A DNA stretch of 64,000 bases from NCBI GenBank assembly GCA_004431415.1, contig QPMI01000618.1:1-64000 (forward strand). The letters run 5' to 3'. Origin of the DNA: Cyanophora paradoxa. Lineage: Eukaryota; Glaucocystophyceae; Cyanophorales; Cyanophoraceae. The translations under genes and the position numbers were made by a program. The notes below the pieces were generated by a model. The model did no database searches. It had not been told where the DNA came from and was given only the letters and a program-made list of their open reading frames with translations. This document shows positions 24,001 to 35,067 of the stretch, piece by piece (position 1 is the first letter of the stretch; every line of letters starts with the position of its first letter).

Positions 24001-27000
24001 CAGAACGCGATGACGGCGACGAAGAGCAGCTGGTCGAGGAGGTCCGCGAGGAACTGCCGGACCAAAATATATATGAATTCGAAGTTCCGGAACCGCTCGT
24101 TCGTTTGCTTTAGAGATCAAGCGACGCGCGCAAGCCAACGTTCGCGACGGCAACAGACCATTCCTGCTGCAAGGGTACGAAGGAATCGGCGCTTCCTACG
24201 TGCTCGCAAGAGGTGCATTCCCGTATCGACCAGGCTGCACCGCCGTCGCGCGCGTTAATCACAACCGTTGCGAGGCTCGTACAAACGTTTCGAAACCGCC
24301 GGACGCATGCGCACCGAACCAGAACGCATACGATGACAAAGATCTCCAGAGCCTGGCGAGATGATGCGGCGTCATGCAAGCGATCGCCGACACTCTGAAG
24401 GGTTCAAAGCTGTACATGCGCGCACCAGGCGAAACATGTCCAAGCTTGTCGAATACCTGTCACATCGCATCGATATCAGACGCAGGATCGCGGGGGGAAG
24501 ACACAGCACAGCGAGAGTGCGCAGCGAGAGTGCGCACAGCTCGACGCGGAAAACGTCGACGGAGATGTGCGGCTCGGGGCTGCCTCCGAGCGGCAACGAA
24601 AGCATCACCTGCGTGCACGGGTGCGGCGTTAACGTTATTGAAGTAACATTAACACAGGGAATTCGAAGTTGCGTCGATCTCTACCGTAGAAAGAGCGAGC
24701 GATGGCCAGGCGAAAGGGGCACGCCGGGAGACCAATTGCAAGGAGACGCACCTCCGTGAGGGCCATCATCCGAACGTGGCCATTGTAGGTCGCTGGAAAC
24801 CGCGCGCGATCGCGAGCGTCGCGATCGTGCTCGCGATCGTGCGGCCGCGCGCGCGGGGCGAGCGAACCGAACTTGACGGAAATCGAGCGCGTGCTGCGGC
24901 CGACGATGTCCATCATCTGCAATCGCACCAAATCAAATTGAATTCGAAGTTGGTTGAATAATCAAGAATGCGAATTTTCGCTGATGTATACGTACCCTCA
25001 GAAACTCGACTTGAGCGAAGGCCGTTTCCCGAGACACGTTGAAGACGGAAATGAATCCCGCTGCCCGAAGTAGAAACTGAGCTCGAGAGCGATCTCGCGA
25101 AGCCGGATGGACTGGCCATGGCATGAGCCGCACCGATTTCGCCTCCGGGGAAGATGCCGTGGCCCGCCCTGGTAACGCTGCACCGGACATGCATGTGAGA
25201 GAGCGCCGACGCCGACGCCGGCCGTGGGCGACGTCGGCGGCGCGAAGGCCTAGGGCGGCGGGGCCGGGCCGGGGCGCGCACTTCTCATACACGCTGACGA
25301 GGAAGCCGCCGAGCTCGAGCTCGGCCTTGGTCAGCCCGGCGAGCGGCGAGCCCGAGCCCGCTTCCTCGGGCGCCGCGCCGCCCGTCTCGGCGCTGCCCTC
25401 GCCATCGCTCTCGGCGGCGGCGGCTGCTGCGGCGCCTGCGGCGCTCGCGGTGCCGTTTCCAGCAATGTCCGCCCCACCCTCTGCAGCGGCAGCCTCCTGG
25501 AGGCGTCGGTGCTGCCTCCTCGCGGGCTCCCCGGCACTCGTTCGCGAGGCCCCGGACGCGCCCCCGAGGTCGAGGCCGGTGCCGGGCAGCCCGAACATCG
25601 TCCGCACGATCTTCCTGCGCCCGGAGCCCGCGTGAGGGCGGCGCGGCACGGGGGGGTGGCGGAGTGGGCGAGGAGCACACATGACGCGAAGAAGGGTCTC
25701 GCCGTTCGCGGGGTCCGTGTAGTCCAGCCGGAGCAGGGGCGGCGCCGGCTCGAAGATGCTGGGGCCGGTGAAGCACTCGGGGTACAGCTGGCCGCGGCCG
25801 CCCGCGACCGATCAAGATCGACTCGTGATCTGCAGCTGGCGCGCCCAAGCCAAGCGCGGGCACCTTTTGGAAGCGGGGCTGGCCTCGGCAGCTCTCGTTG
25901 GCGCGGCGGTCCTGCGCCCGACCGTCGATATCGATTGGGGCGCGGGGCGGACGGAGTGGCGTGGAGGGGAGGGGGGCGGCCGCGGGCGCCTGCAGGACGA
26001 GGATCGCGCCGATGATGCGGTTGTGCCGCCCGAGCATCCCGTCGGGGTACCGGAACGCGAAGTCCAGCAGCGGGCCTGCCGACCGCGCGCGAGGGTGCAC
26101 TCAGCGAGCCGAGGGCGGGCCGGGGAGGGCTCGGGGAGGGGCCGGGCCGGGCGCGCCGGCGAGCCAGTCGAGGAAGCCGCGGGCGTCGAGCACGCCGGCG
26201 ATACCCGTCGCCTCCAGCTCCCCCGACAGCGCCTTCTGCTCCACCGCGACCAGCATCATGATCAGGCCGCGGAGGGGCGCCGGCGGGATGCGGGCCGGCG
26301 AAGGGGGGAGGGGGGCATCAGGGGGAGAGGGGGGGGGGGGGGGGGGTTGTGGGTAGGGGGGTGGGAGAGGGGGGGCGGGGGGCGGAGACGGATTCGTGGA
26401 GCTTGAGACATCGGATTCGAAAGTTAGCTCTAGCTACGGGCGGGGGCGGCTCACCTGCACTTCCCACGCGGCGCGCGTGTCACGCTGCAGAAAGAGGACC
26501 CCAATGTAGACCTGCCGGGGGGCGAAAGGGGCGTCACGGTCGGACCCGCCCCCCGGGCCCGGCGGTGAAGCTCTAGCTCTCGCGTCGCCCTCACCGAGTA
26601 GAAGACCACGAAGGCGGCGAGGCGGCCGTAGTGCCGCAGGCTCTTCCGGTCCTGGCGCAGCGCCTGAGGGGCGGCTCAGCGTGAGGCTCCCGGCGATAGG
26701 CCGCGGGGGAGGGAGTGCGCCTCGAGGGCCCGGTCGAGGGGGATGGCGACCAGCTCCTCCTTGCGCGGCGCCGCCGGCGCCTCCACACTCTCCTCAGAGC
26801 TCGCCGCCGCCGCCGGCGCCGGCGCCGCCGCCGCCGCCGGCTGCACGAGGCGCACAGCCCACTGCGTCGGACCCTTGTGCGCGCTCACATCGGCCGCGGA
26901 ATCGTCGCTGCGCATGCCGGTCGCAACGTCGGGCACATGCATGGCCGGCGCCGTTGCAGAACTCGTGGGCCCTGCGGTCGGCGGCCGCTCGAGCGCTTCC

Positions 27001-27161
27001 ACGACGTCGATAGCGTTTGCTATAGCAGGCGTCGCGTGCAGGCCTAGGGCTGATGGCTCCGGGTGCACGCGCCCGCGGCCGGCTGCAGCTGCAGCTGTGC
27101 ATGTATGCTGCTCATGCATGCGCGCGCGCGTGGCGCCGTGCGCGGCGGCGCCGCTGAGCAT
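21045..27161 (-). CDS. Polycystin (TRPP)-like cation channel, many exons
   Basis: Gene span with introns. Exons on the minus strand follow the polycystin order. First transmembrane helix: 26595-26663 and 26455-26511. Extracellular polycystin (TOP) domain: 26157-26235 (ends FLDWLA), 25990-26075 (GRHNRIIGAILVLQ, the conserved N-x-x-x-G region), from 25787 (LYPECFTGPS), and 25282-25614 ending GGFLVSVYE. S4-S5 near 23.5 kb is LIRIFKLLHFQ followed by GRMGLLTRTL; S5 ends VFGSQQR near 23.19 kb. S6 is 22432-22479 (FYWIFNLLATYTLINI), then an 8 nt exon, then IICDKYAS at 22244-22268. The C-terminus has a short coiled coil (ERLARLEGMLRAHLQ) and an acidic tail, with TGA at 21045-21047. The family forms tetrameric, often ciliary, Ca2+-permeable channels. 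The start is uncertain: 27161 is the most upstream ATG of the first open exon and 26943 is an alternative. Middle exons 24.9-23.6 kb are approximate. Confidence 0.75.
22351..22358 (-). other. 8-nucleotide microexon in S6 of the polycystin-like gene
   Basis: The exon before it (22432-22479) ends in phase 0 after TYTLINI. The exon after it (22244-22268) starts with one base of a codon before IICDKYAS. Only an 8 nt piece, TTCATCGC, flanked by CAG and GTGCGC, restores the phase and yields LINI-FIA-IICDKY, the standard S6 ending of polycystins. Visible signals and family knowledge agree; transcript proof is absent. Confidence 0.65.
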
Positions 27162-28002
27162 GAAGAGGCTGCTGGAGGGCTATAGCTAGCTCATGATCAG
27201 GCATGCGCAACGCTGGACGGCCGGCCGCGGCCGCGGCGCGCGCCGGCAGCTGCTCGAGCCCCCCCGGCCGCGGCGCCGGCCGCAGCCGGCCGCGCGCGTG
27301 CCGCGGCCCTAGGCCTCGCGCTGCGAGCCTGCGACCGGCCGCGGTCACCCGTATGCGTTCCCGTCGCCGGGAGGCACGCTATAGCCTATAGCTAGCACGC
27401 GCGCTAGGCGCCGCTAGCGCTTGCAATTGAGCTGCTCCTAGCCGTGGAATCGGCCGGGCGTGGATCCCCGGACCCGGGATATCGATCGTGGTCCGCACTG
27501 ATTCCGCAGGCAGCGGCTGCCGCTTCAAGGCTTGCAGAAATCGAAGCAGCTGCTAGCTGCAGGCTGCACTCACTCCTGGCTACATCGTAGAGTACCCCTC
27601 CACTCCAGCCTTCCGGATCCGCTTCGAATTCGAATTCCGGATGATCATGAGAAGACTTGAAGACTTGGAGCTCAAGGCTTGAGCTTGACGGCTTTACCGA
27701 AGTGGACGACCTATAGCTAGGTGAACTTTAAGGAGAGATGTACATGTCTGCCTTCCGGAATCCGGATGCTCAGCCTGGCAGTATGCTTTTCGTCTTGCAA
27801 TTGCAAGTGGCAGGTACGAGTTCCATGGCCAAGCTCCGAGGCTCGCGCCGCCTAAACTCTAGCTAACCGTTGAACCGCCGCCGCGGCACGCGTACGCCGC
27901 CGTACTAGTGCTCGCCGCTCGTGCTCTTTGCGACGCCCTTTCTTCGCGCCCCTCTCCTCGCGCGCCGTGGAAATAGCATCGCGCCGTGTTTGCATTGCAC
28001 GT
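27162..28002. other. Palindrome-rich spacer upstream of the polycystin-like gene
   Basis: No ORF with recognisable similarity. It contains many perfect palindromes (TATAGCTATAG-like runs, GATATCGATC, GCGGCCGCGGCC, TTCGAATTCGAATT). It should hold the promoter of the minus-strand polycystin-like gene and the 3' flank of the coiled-coil gene. Confidence 0.45.
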
Positions 28003-31000
28003 TCACCAGCCGCCGCCGCCGCGGGCGCGCCCCGCCCCCTCCTCGTCCTCCCCCCCCTCCTCGTCCTCGAACTCGACGCCGTACCCCTCCTCATCGTCCG
28101 TGACGACGTCCTCGACCTCGTCCGCCTCGAGCTCCACCGTCGGGCCCCGCCACCGCGGGCCCCCCTCCACCTAAAAATAGCCAGGCTCAGCTGAGCTGGA
28201 CGGGGGGGGGGGTACGGGGGAGCGCGCGCCTCGCCCTCGACGGCGGCGTCGGCCTCCTCCTCATCGCCGCCGTCCTCCGAAGCGGCGGTGGAGGGCGCCG
28301 GCGGCCCCGAGCGCGCCCGCGGCGACTCTTCTTCTTCGCCCGCCTCCGTTTTGCCCTGGCCTTCGCGATCGGCCTCGGGCCGCACGGGGAGGAAGTGGCT
28401 CGTGCCGGGGGCCGGCGCCTGCAGTCGGGGATCCAGGCGTGGGCCGCCCGCCCGCCCCGCGCACAAGCGCACGCAGGGTGGGCGCACCAGTGGGTTTGAG
28501 GAGGAGACGCGCTCCGGGCTCAGGAAGCGCTTCCCGGTTGGCTCCGGCGCGGAAGGAACGTCGCCGGCCGACCCGCCCTCAAAAGGAGCAGCGGTGGCGG
28601 CGGCGGCGGCGGCGCGGGCCTCGAGTAGCTCGCGGCGGATCTCGTCCGCCTCCGCCCGCGCCACCCGCGCCTCGCCCCGCGCCTCCTGCGGCCGGGTCGC
28701 GTCAAACGGGGCGCACGGGCAGGGCGGGCGGCCGAGGATTCAAGGTGAGAGTAGTACTGCGCGAGCCCTCTAGTAGTGGCCTCTTGCTGGCGGCCCGAGA
28801 GGGGCCCGAGAGGGGCAGTGGAAGGGGCGGGGCGGGCGGCCCGATGTTCTAAGGTGAGAGAGCCCGCGAGCCCTCTAGCGGCCCCTTGCTAGCGGCCCTC
28901 TAGCGGCCCCTTGCTAGCGGCCCGAGAGGGGCAGTGGAAGGGGCGGACCTCGCCGCGGGCGTCGGCCTCCGCCTCAAAGCGCCGCCGCATCTCCTCCGCC
29001 TCCCGCCGCGACGCCTGCCCCGCCCGAAGACAAATGATCGATCCCGTGCGGCGTACCCCTGGAAGAAGAGGGGGTACGGGGTGGGGACGCACGGCGAGCT
29101 CGGCGCCGAGGCGCTGCTGCAGGGCCGCCGCCTCTTTCTCCGCCGCCCGCGCCCGCGCCGCGTCCACGCGCGTCTCCTGCGCCCAAAAGGGATAAGAAGG
29201 GGGGTACGGCGAGCTCGGGGGAGGACGGGGGGTACGGCGAGCTCGGCCTCGAGGCGCAGGCGGTCAGTCTCGGCCTCGCGCCGCGCGGCGCCGAGCTCCA
29301 CGCGGGCCGCCTGCGTGCGGGCGCCGTCAGCGGGGCGGGCGAGGAGAGAAAGAGGGAAGAAACGGAGAAGGGAAGGGGGGGGGGGGGGGGGGGGTAGGGG
29401 CGCACGGCGACGTCGGCCTCGAGGCGCTGGTGGACGGCCTCGAGCTCCCGCCGGATCCCCGCCGCCTCCCCGCGCGCCGCCTGTGCCCTCCGTGAGCGAA
29501 GCGAGCGAAGGCGGGGGCGGGGGCGAGGGCGAGGGCGGACCTGTAGGTCGGCCTCGAGGCGCGCCCGCACCGCGCGGGCCTCCTCCGCCGCCGCCTCCGC
29601 CTCCGCGCGCGTCGCCTGCCGCAGCTGAGCGCCCCCAGGGGTGCCAGGGGTGCCCGGGGCGCCCGGGGCGCACCTGGGAGTCGACGGCGGCGCGCTGCTT
29701 GGCGAGCTCGGCCTCGCCGCGGGCGGCGAGCAGCATCTCCCGCGCCGCCTCCTCGCCCCGCGCCGCCTCGTCCGCCTCCCGCCGCGCCGCCTACAGAGAA
29801 GAAGATGAGAAGATGAGAAGAAGGCGGAGTGAGAGTGTAAAAGAAAGCGGAGGGCGGACGGCGAGGGCGGCCTCGAGTCGCTCGCGGACGAGCTCGGCCT
29901 CGAGCAGCGCCTCCCGCCCCGCCGCCGCCTCCCCGCGCGCCCCCTGCGCCGGTGAAGCCGTTGAGAGACAGAGAAGGAAAGGGGGAGACGAGGGACGGCA
30001 GCGGCGCACGGCGGCGTCTGCCTCGAGGCGCTGGCGGATGGCGTCGGCGTCGCGCCGGGCCGTCGCGAGCCGCTCCCGCGCCGCCTCCGCCTCCGCCCGC
30101 AGCGCCTCCGCCTCCCGCCGCGCCGCCTGCCGCGCGGCCCGGCCGGGGACTCAGGCGGGCGGAGAAAGAGGGAAGCGGCGCGGGCGGGAGCCGAGGCGGC
30201 ACGCGCACCGCGAGGCCGGCCTCGAGCTGCCCGCGGACGTCTGCGAGCTCCTCCCGCGCCGCGCGCGCCTCCCCGCGCGCCCCCTGCACCGCCGCCTCAA
30301 AAGAAGGCGAAGAAGAGAGGGGCGAGTGGAGGGGTACCGCGATCTCGGTCTCGAGGCGCAAGCGGATCGTCTCCGCCTCGCGCCGCGCGAACTCGGCCTC
30401 CGCCTTGGACGCCTGCGGCGAAAAGAAAGTCGGGTTGGGTCGGGTCCGCGCCCCCGGCAGCCGGGCGGCCCGAGCGAAGGGCGCGGGCGGGCGCCGGGCG
30501 CACGGCGGCGTCGGCCTCGAGCAGCTGCCGCGCGGCCGCCGCCTCCCGCCGCGCCGCCTCCACCTCCACCCGCGCCGCCTGCGCGCCGCTGAGCGCCGCG
30601 GAGCGGAGCGGGCGGAGCGGCGGGGCCAGCGCACGGTCGCCTCCTCCGCGTGGGCCCGGCGCAGCGCGTCCGCCTCCCGCCGCGCCGCCTCCGCCGCCGC
30701 CTCCGCCGCCTACGCGCGCGCGCGTCGGAGGCGGCGGGGCGGGGCGGGGCGGGGCGGTGCGTGGCGGGGCGCACGGCGGCGTCGCCGCGGAGGGCCGCCA
30801 GCGCCACTTCGGCCTCCCGGCGGGCCCCTGCGCCCCGGCTCGGCTCGGGCCCCGCGCGGGGCCGCGCGTGCGGGCGGGGTGTAGGGCCTACGGCGAGATC
30901 CTCCTCGAAGCGGCTGCGAGCCTCAGACGCCTCGCGCCGCGCCGCCTGCAGGCGCCGGGGCCTCAGCTGGGGCGGGGCTGGCGGGGCAGATGGGGCGGGG

Positions 31001-32779
31001 CGGGGCGGGGGTACAGCGCGCCTCGGCGTCCGCGGACGCCTGCGCGAGCTGCGCCAGCAGACCCTGCACCCGAACTCGCCACGAGACCCGAGGCGGGGCG
31101 GGGCGGGGCGGGGCGGGGCGGGCGGGGCGGCGCGGGCGGCGCGGGCGCACGGCGCTCTGCTCGCGGGCGCGGCGGGCGGCCGCCTCGGCGTCGGCCAGGC
31201 GCGCCTCGGCCGCCTCCGCCGCCTCCGCCGCCGCCCGCATCCGTTCCAGCGTCGCCTGCGCGGGCGCGCGTCAGACGCGCTGGGCGCGCCGGGCGGCGCG
31301 GGGCGGCGCGGGCCGCGGGCGCGCCTGCCCGTCTGCGCGGAGCCGCTGGTTCATCTCAAGGCTGCCCCGCGCCTCCGCCTCGTGCCGCGCCGCCTTCTTC
31401 TGCGCCGCCTGCGGGCCGGTGAGGGCCGAGCCGGGGGGGTACAGCCCGCCTGTCTGCCTCGGCGCACCTCGCACTCGGCGGCGGAGCGCTTCGCGCTGGC
31501 CTCCGCGCGGGCCGCGGCGCCGTACGCCTCCTCGAGCCCCGCCCTCAGATCCTACGGGGTACGTCAAACAGGGCCGGGGTACGTCGAACTGGGGGAAGGC
31601 GCGCCTCGGCCTCCTCGGCGGCGGTGCGGGCGGAGCGCATGGCGGCCTCCATGCCCTCCGAGAGGCGCGCGCCGACGGTCCGGAGAGAGTCCGCCTCGCC
31701 TCGGGCCCGGTCTAGAGCCGCACGCGCCGCCTGCCGAGGGCTCAGCAACGCTTAGAGCGCAGGCGGGCGGGCGGGCGGGCGGGGCGGGCCTGCAGCTGGC
31801 GGCGGAGCGCGGCGTTCTCCTGCCGCAGGCGCGCCGCTTCGGTCTCCTGCCTCAACGACCGCCGCGCATCGATCTGCCGCCACCCGCATCGTCGGCCGCG
31901 CCGCGCCGCGGGGGCGGGGGCGGGGCACGCGGCGCGCACGTCACGCTCGGCGGCGGCGACGGCGGCGGCGCGGGCCTCGTCGTCCTCGCCCGCCGCGGGA
32001 GCCTCGGCCGACGTCGCGGGGTCGGCGGGCGCCTCGGTGCGGCCGGCGCGGGCGGCGCCCGTGGCGCCGGCGAAGAGCGCGCGGCGGCGGGCGGCGTCGC
32101 CCTCCGGGTCCCGCGAGCACGAGCGGAGCATCGCGTCCGCGCGCTCCAGCGCCCGCAGGCTCTCCTGCCACAGCTCCTCCGACCACGCCGCCCGCGGCCG
32201 GCCCGGCAGCTGCTCGCCGCGTCAGCCACGCCGCCGCGTCCGCGGCAGTCAAGGGACGCGGGAACAACCGTAACGCACGCGAGAAGCGTACGCCTCGTAC
32301 TCGAAGCTGGCGTCGAGGGGGATGGGCGAGACGGGCCGGGGCTTCTCGTCGGGCGACTCGGCCTTGTAGACCGCCGAGGGCACCTCGTCGACGGCCGCGG
32401 TGTAGGTCGGCCGCGGGGCCTCGGCGCGGTACATGACCGGCGCGTCGCCCGGCCGCCACGGAGCCACGATGCTGGTCCTCGTAATGCCGCGGTCGGTCGA
32501 GCGCGAGGGCATCAGCTGCCGGTCCCGTTGCGGGAGCGGGTGGTTGAATCGGATGGTAGCCACGAGCGGCCCCTGCGTCTGGGGCGCTGCCGGAGTCGCG
32601 CAGGTGCCGGCATACGCGACGGAGCTCGCGTCGGAGCTGCTCGCTGCGGCCGCGGTCGTCCTCCGAGCTGGCGGCTTGACAGGAGGCGATGCGCTGCGCA
32701 GGACGCGGGGCGGCAGCTTCTTCTCCGGCACTCGCACGCCGTAGCGCGCGAGCAGATTGTCCTCCGCGCTCGGCGGCAT
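28003..32779 (-). CDS. Coiled-coil protein built from serially duplicated exons
   Basis: Gene span with introns. Exon 1 (32279-32779) encodes a Ser/Pro-rich N-terminus beginning MPPSAEDNLLARYGVR. Exon 2 (31940-32209) and exon 3 (31790-31873, ending LRQENAALRRQLQ) start the coil. From about 31.7 to 28.6 kb a long run of exons of roughly 25-35 codons follows, nearly all reading like AARREAE-x-x-R-x-R-LEAELAV and each ending near LEA.LAV before a GTGCGC or GTACCCC donor. This is a heptad coiled coil of Ala, Arg and Glu. The last exons carry acidic stretches (EAGEEEESP, DEVEDVVTDDEEGYG) and end GGGGW-TGA at 28003. Similar architecture is found in cytoskeletal and ciliary structural proteins, but I recognise no specific family. 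Large plus-strand open frames across it are shadows. Confidence 0.7.
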
Positions 32780-32986
32780 CGCGCAGGGAATGCGAACGAA
32801 GCCGCACGTGTGTACCCCCGGGCAAAACAACTCGGCGCTTCTCGACGCTTCTGGGCGATTCCCGCGAGCGCATTTAACCTGTGCGCCGCGCTTGGACCTC
32901 ACTTTCGCTTTAAGCTCGGTTTTACTCGCGCACGCACAGCAGACCAAGCAGATTGATCAGAGCAAACAGTTGCAGCAGATCTAGGG
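32780..32986. promoter_or_regulatory. Shared divergent promoter, coiled-coil gene / HSP101
   Basis: Only 207 bp separate the two start codons, which point away from each other. The interval is less GC-rich and holds the heat-shock-element-like sequence at 32839-32861. No canonical TATA box is obvious. The 5' UTRs must be very short, or the coiled-coil gene may start farther upstream in an extra exon. Confidence 0.6.
32839..32861. promoter_or_regulatory. Candidate heat-shock element upstream of HSP101
   Basis: The sequence TTC-tc-GAC-gc-TTC-tg-GGC-ga-TTC keeps the 5 bp register of alternating GAA/TTC pentamers bound by heat-shock factors. Three units are perfect and two are degenerate (GAC and GGC for GAA). 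It lies about 126-148 bp before the HSP101 ATG, where such an element is expected. The pattern is seen; function is inferred from the neighbour. Confidence 0.5.
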
Positions 32987-35032
32987 ATGTCGCTGAACAG
33001 CAACGCGTACACAGACAGGGCGTGGACATGCGTGACGAACGCGGTCGACATCGCCAAGGAAGCGGGCCACGTTCAAGTGCGCTCTAGATCTCGCGGCCCC
33101 GCATGCGCAGCGCGCCTCCCCCGGCCCGCAGCGGCTGGCGTGCGTTCCAGCTGCTGATTGGGTCTTGCGGCTGTCGTGCAGCTCCGGCCAGCGACGCTCG
33201 CCGTCGCGCTGGTCACAGAGGAAGGCGGGCTCGCGCGGTCAGCCATCACAAAGGCGGGCGGGGACGCGAAGGCGGTGGAGCGGAACCTTCGCGCAGAGCT
33301 TGCCAAAGTGCGCCGTGCCGCGTTCAACCCAGACGCCGCAGCATGAAGGCCGCTGATCATGGCGCCCGCAGATTCCCTCGCAGCAGCCGGCGCCTGAGAT
33401 GCCCTCGCCGACGCCCGATCTCATGAAGATTCTGAAGCGGGCGGAAGAAATAAAGGTGCGGGCGAGCTATGCGGCTTCATCCAACGTGCCCGCAGGGCTC
33501 ACCGTCGCTGCAGAAGAAGCACGGGGATTCGCTGATCTCGGCCGACGCGCTCCTCTCTGCGGCCCTGGAGGATAAGACCGTGCGGGCGGCGTTCGCGGAG
33601 ACTGGTGCGCTCACGTGGCGCATCCTTTCCCCGCGCGCGCGCGCCCGCCGACTGCCGGCGCCGCGCAGGGATTCAGATGGTGAAGCTTGAGGCGGCGATC
33701 AAGGACATGCGGGGGAGCAAAGTCGTGACCTCGAAGTCCGCCGAAGACACTTTCGACGCGCTGAACAAGTACGGGCACGACATGGTCAAGCTCGCCGAGG
33801 GTGATTGGAATTCGATCCGCGCCTCCGATTTGATCCGCCGCGCACGGGCCGGCCCGGCTGACGGGCCCACTCGGCCGCCGCAGAGGGCAAGCTGGACCCG
33901 GTTATTGGGCGGGACGACGAGATCCGGCGCGTCATACGCGTCCTCGCCCGGTGCGCTCCGCAGTCGCGCGGCCCGCCCCGCCGCGATCCGTATCCGCGTC
34001 CGCGCCGCTGACATGCGCCGCGCCTCGCCCGGCCCGGCGACAGACGGACGAAGAACAACCCGGTGCTGATCGGCGAGCCGGGCGTGGGCAAGACGGTTCG
34101 CCCCGCTCCGCCCAGCTTCGCTTCCCTTCCTTTCTTTCTCTGAGGCGGGCGGGCGGGCGGCCGCGGGCAGGCGATCGTGGAGGGGCTGGCGCAACGGATC
34201 GTGCGCGGGGACGTGCCCGAGTCGCTCAAGTGCCGGCTCTTCTCGCTCGACATGGGCGCCCTCGTCGCCGGCGCCAAGTACCGCGGCGAGTTCGAGGAGC
34301 GACTCAAGGTCCGCTCTGCTTCGCTCTGCTCCGCTTTGCGTTCCGTTCCTGAGGCGGCGCCGCGCGCTCGCGCGTGCGCAGGCGGTGCTGAAGGAGGTGG
34401 AGGACGCGGAGGGGACGGTGATCCTCTTCATCGACGAGATCCACCTCGTGCTGGGCGCCGGCAAGGCCGAGGGCTCGATGGACGCCGCCAACCTCCTCAA
34501 GGCACGCCCCCGGCCCGCGCCGTCCGATCGCGCGGATCGAATTCGAACCCGAATTTGATCCGGCCCGGCCCGGCCCGGCTCGCAGCCGATGCTGGCGCGG
34601 GGGACGCTGCGGTGCATCGGGGCGACGACCCTGGACGAGTACAAGAAGCACGTCGAGAAGGACGCGGCATTCGAGCGCCGCTTCCAGCAGGCGCGCCCGC
34701 TCCCCGCCCCGCCCCTTTGATTCCCGTCTGCCGCGCCTTTCTGGCTCTAAGCTTCTAAGGCAGGTGTACGTGGGCGAGCCGACGGTGGCGGACACGATCT
34801 CGATCCTCCGCGGCCTGAAAGAGCGCTACGAGAGCCACGTGCACCCTGCCCCGCTCCGCTCCGATCCCCGCGCTGGCCTCCCTCACTTCTTCCTCCTCCG
34901 CCCTCGCAGCACGGGGTGCGGATCGCGGACGCGGCGCTGGTGACGGCGGCGCAGCTCGCTGGGCGATACATCACCAACCGCTTCCTCCCCGACAAGGCCA
35001 TCGACCTGGTCCGCATTCTCACTTCCCGCCCG

Positions 35033-35067
<35 letters not shown>

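Noticed and set aside
28934-30592. 552-codon plus-strand open frame over the coiled-coil gene
   Set aside because: Arg/Ala/Ser-rich antisense shadow of a GC-rich coiled coil; it ignores the obvious minus-strand exon and splice pattern.
30650-32956. 768-codon plus-strand open frame
   Set aside because: Also an antisense shadow: minus-strand exons 1-3 of the coiled-coil gene account for the region.
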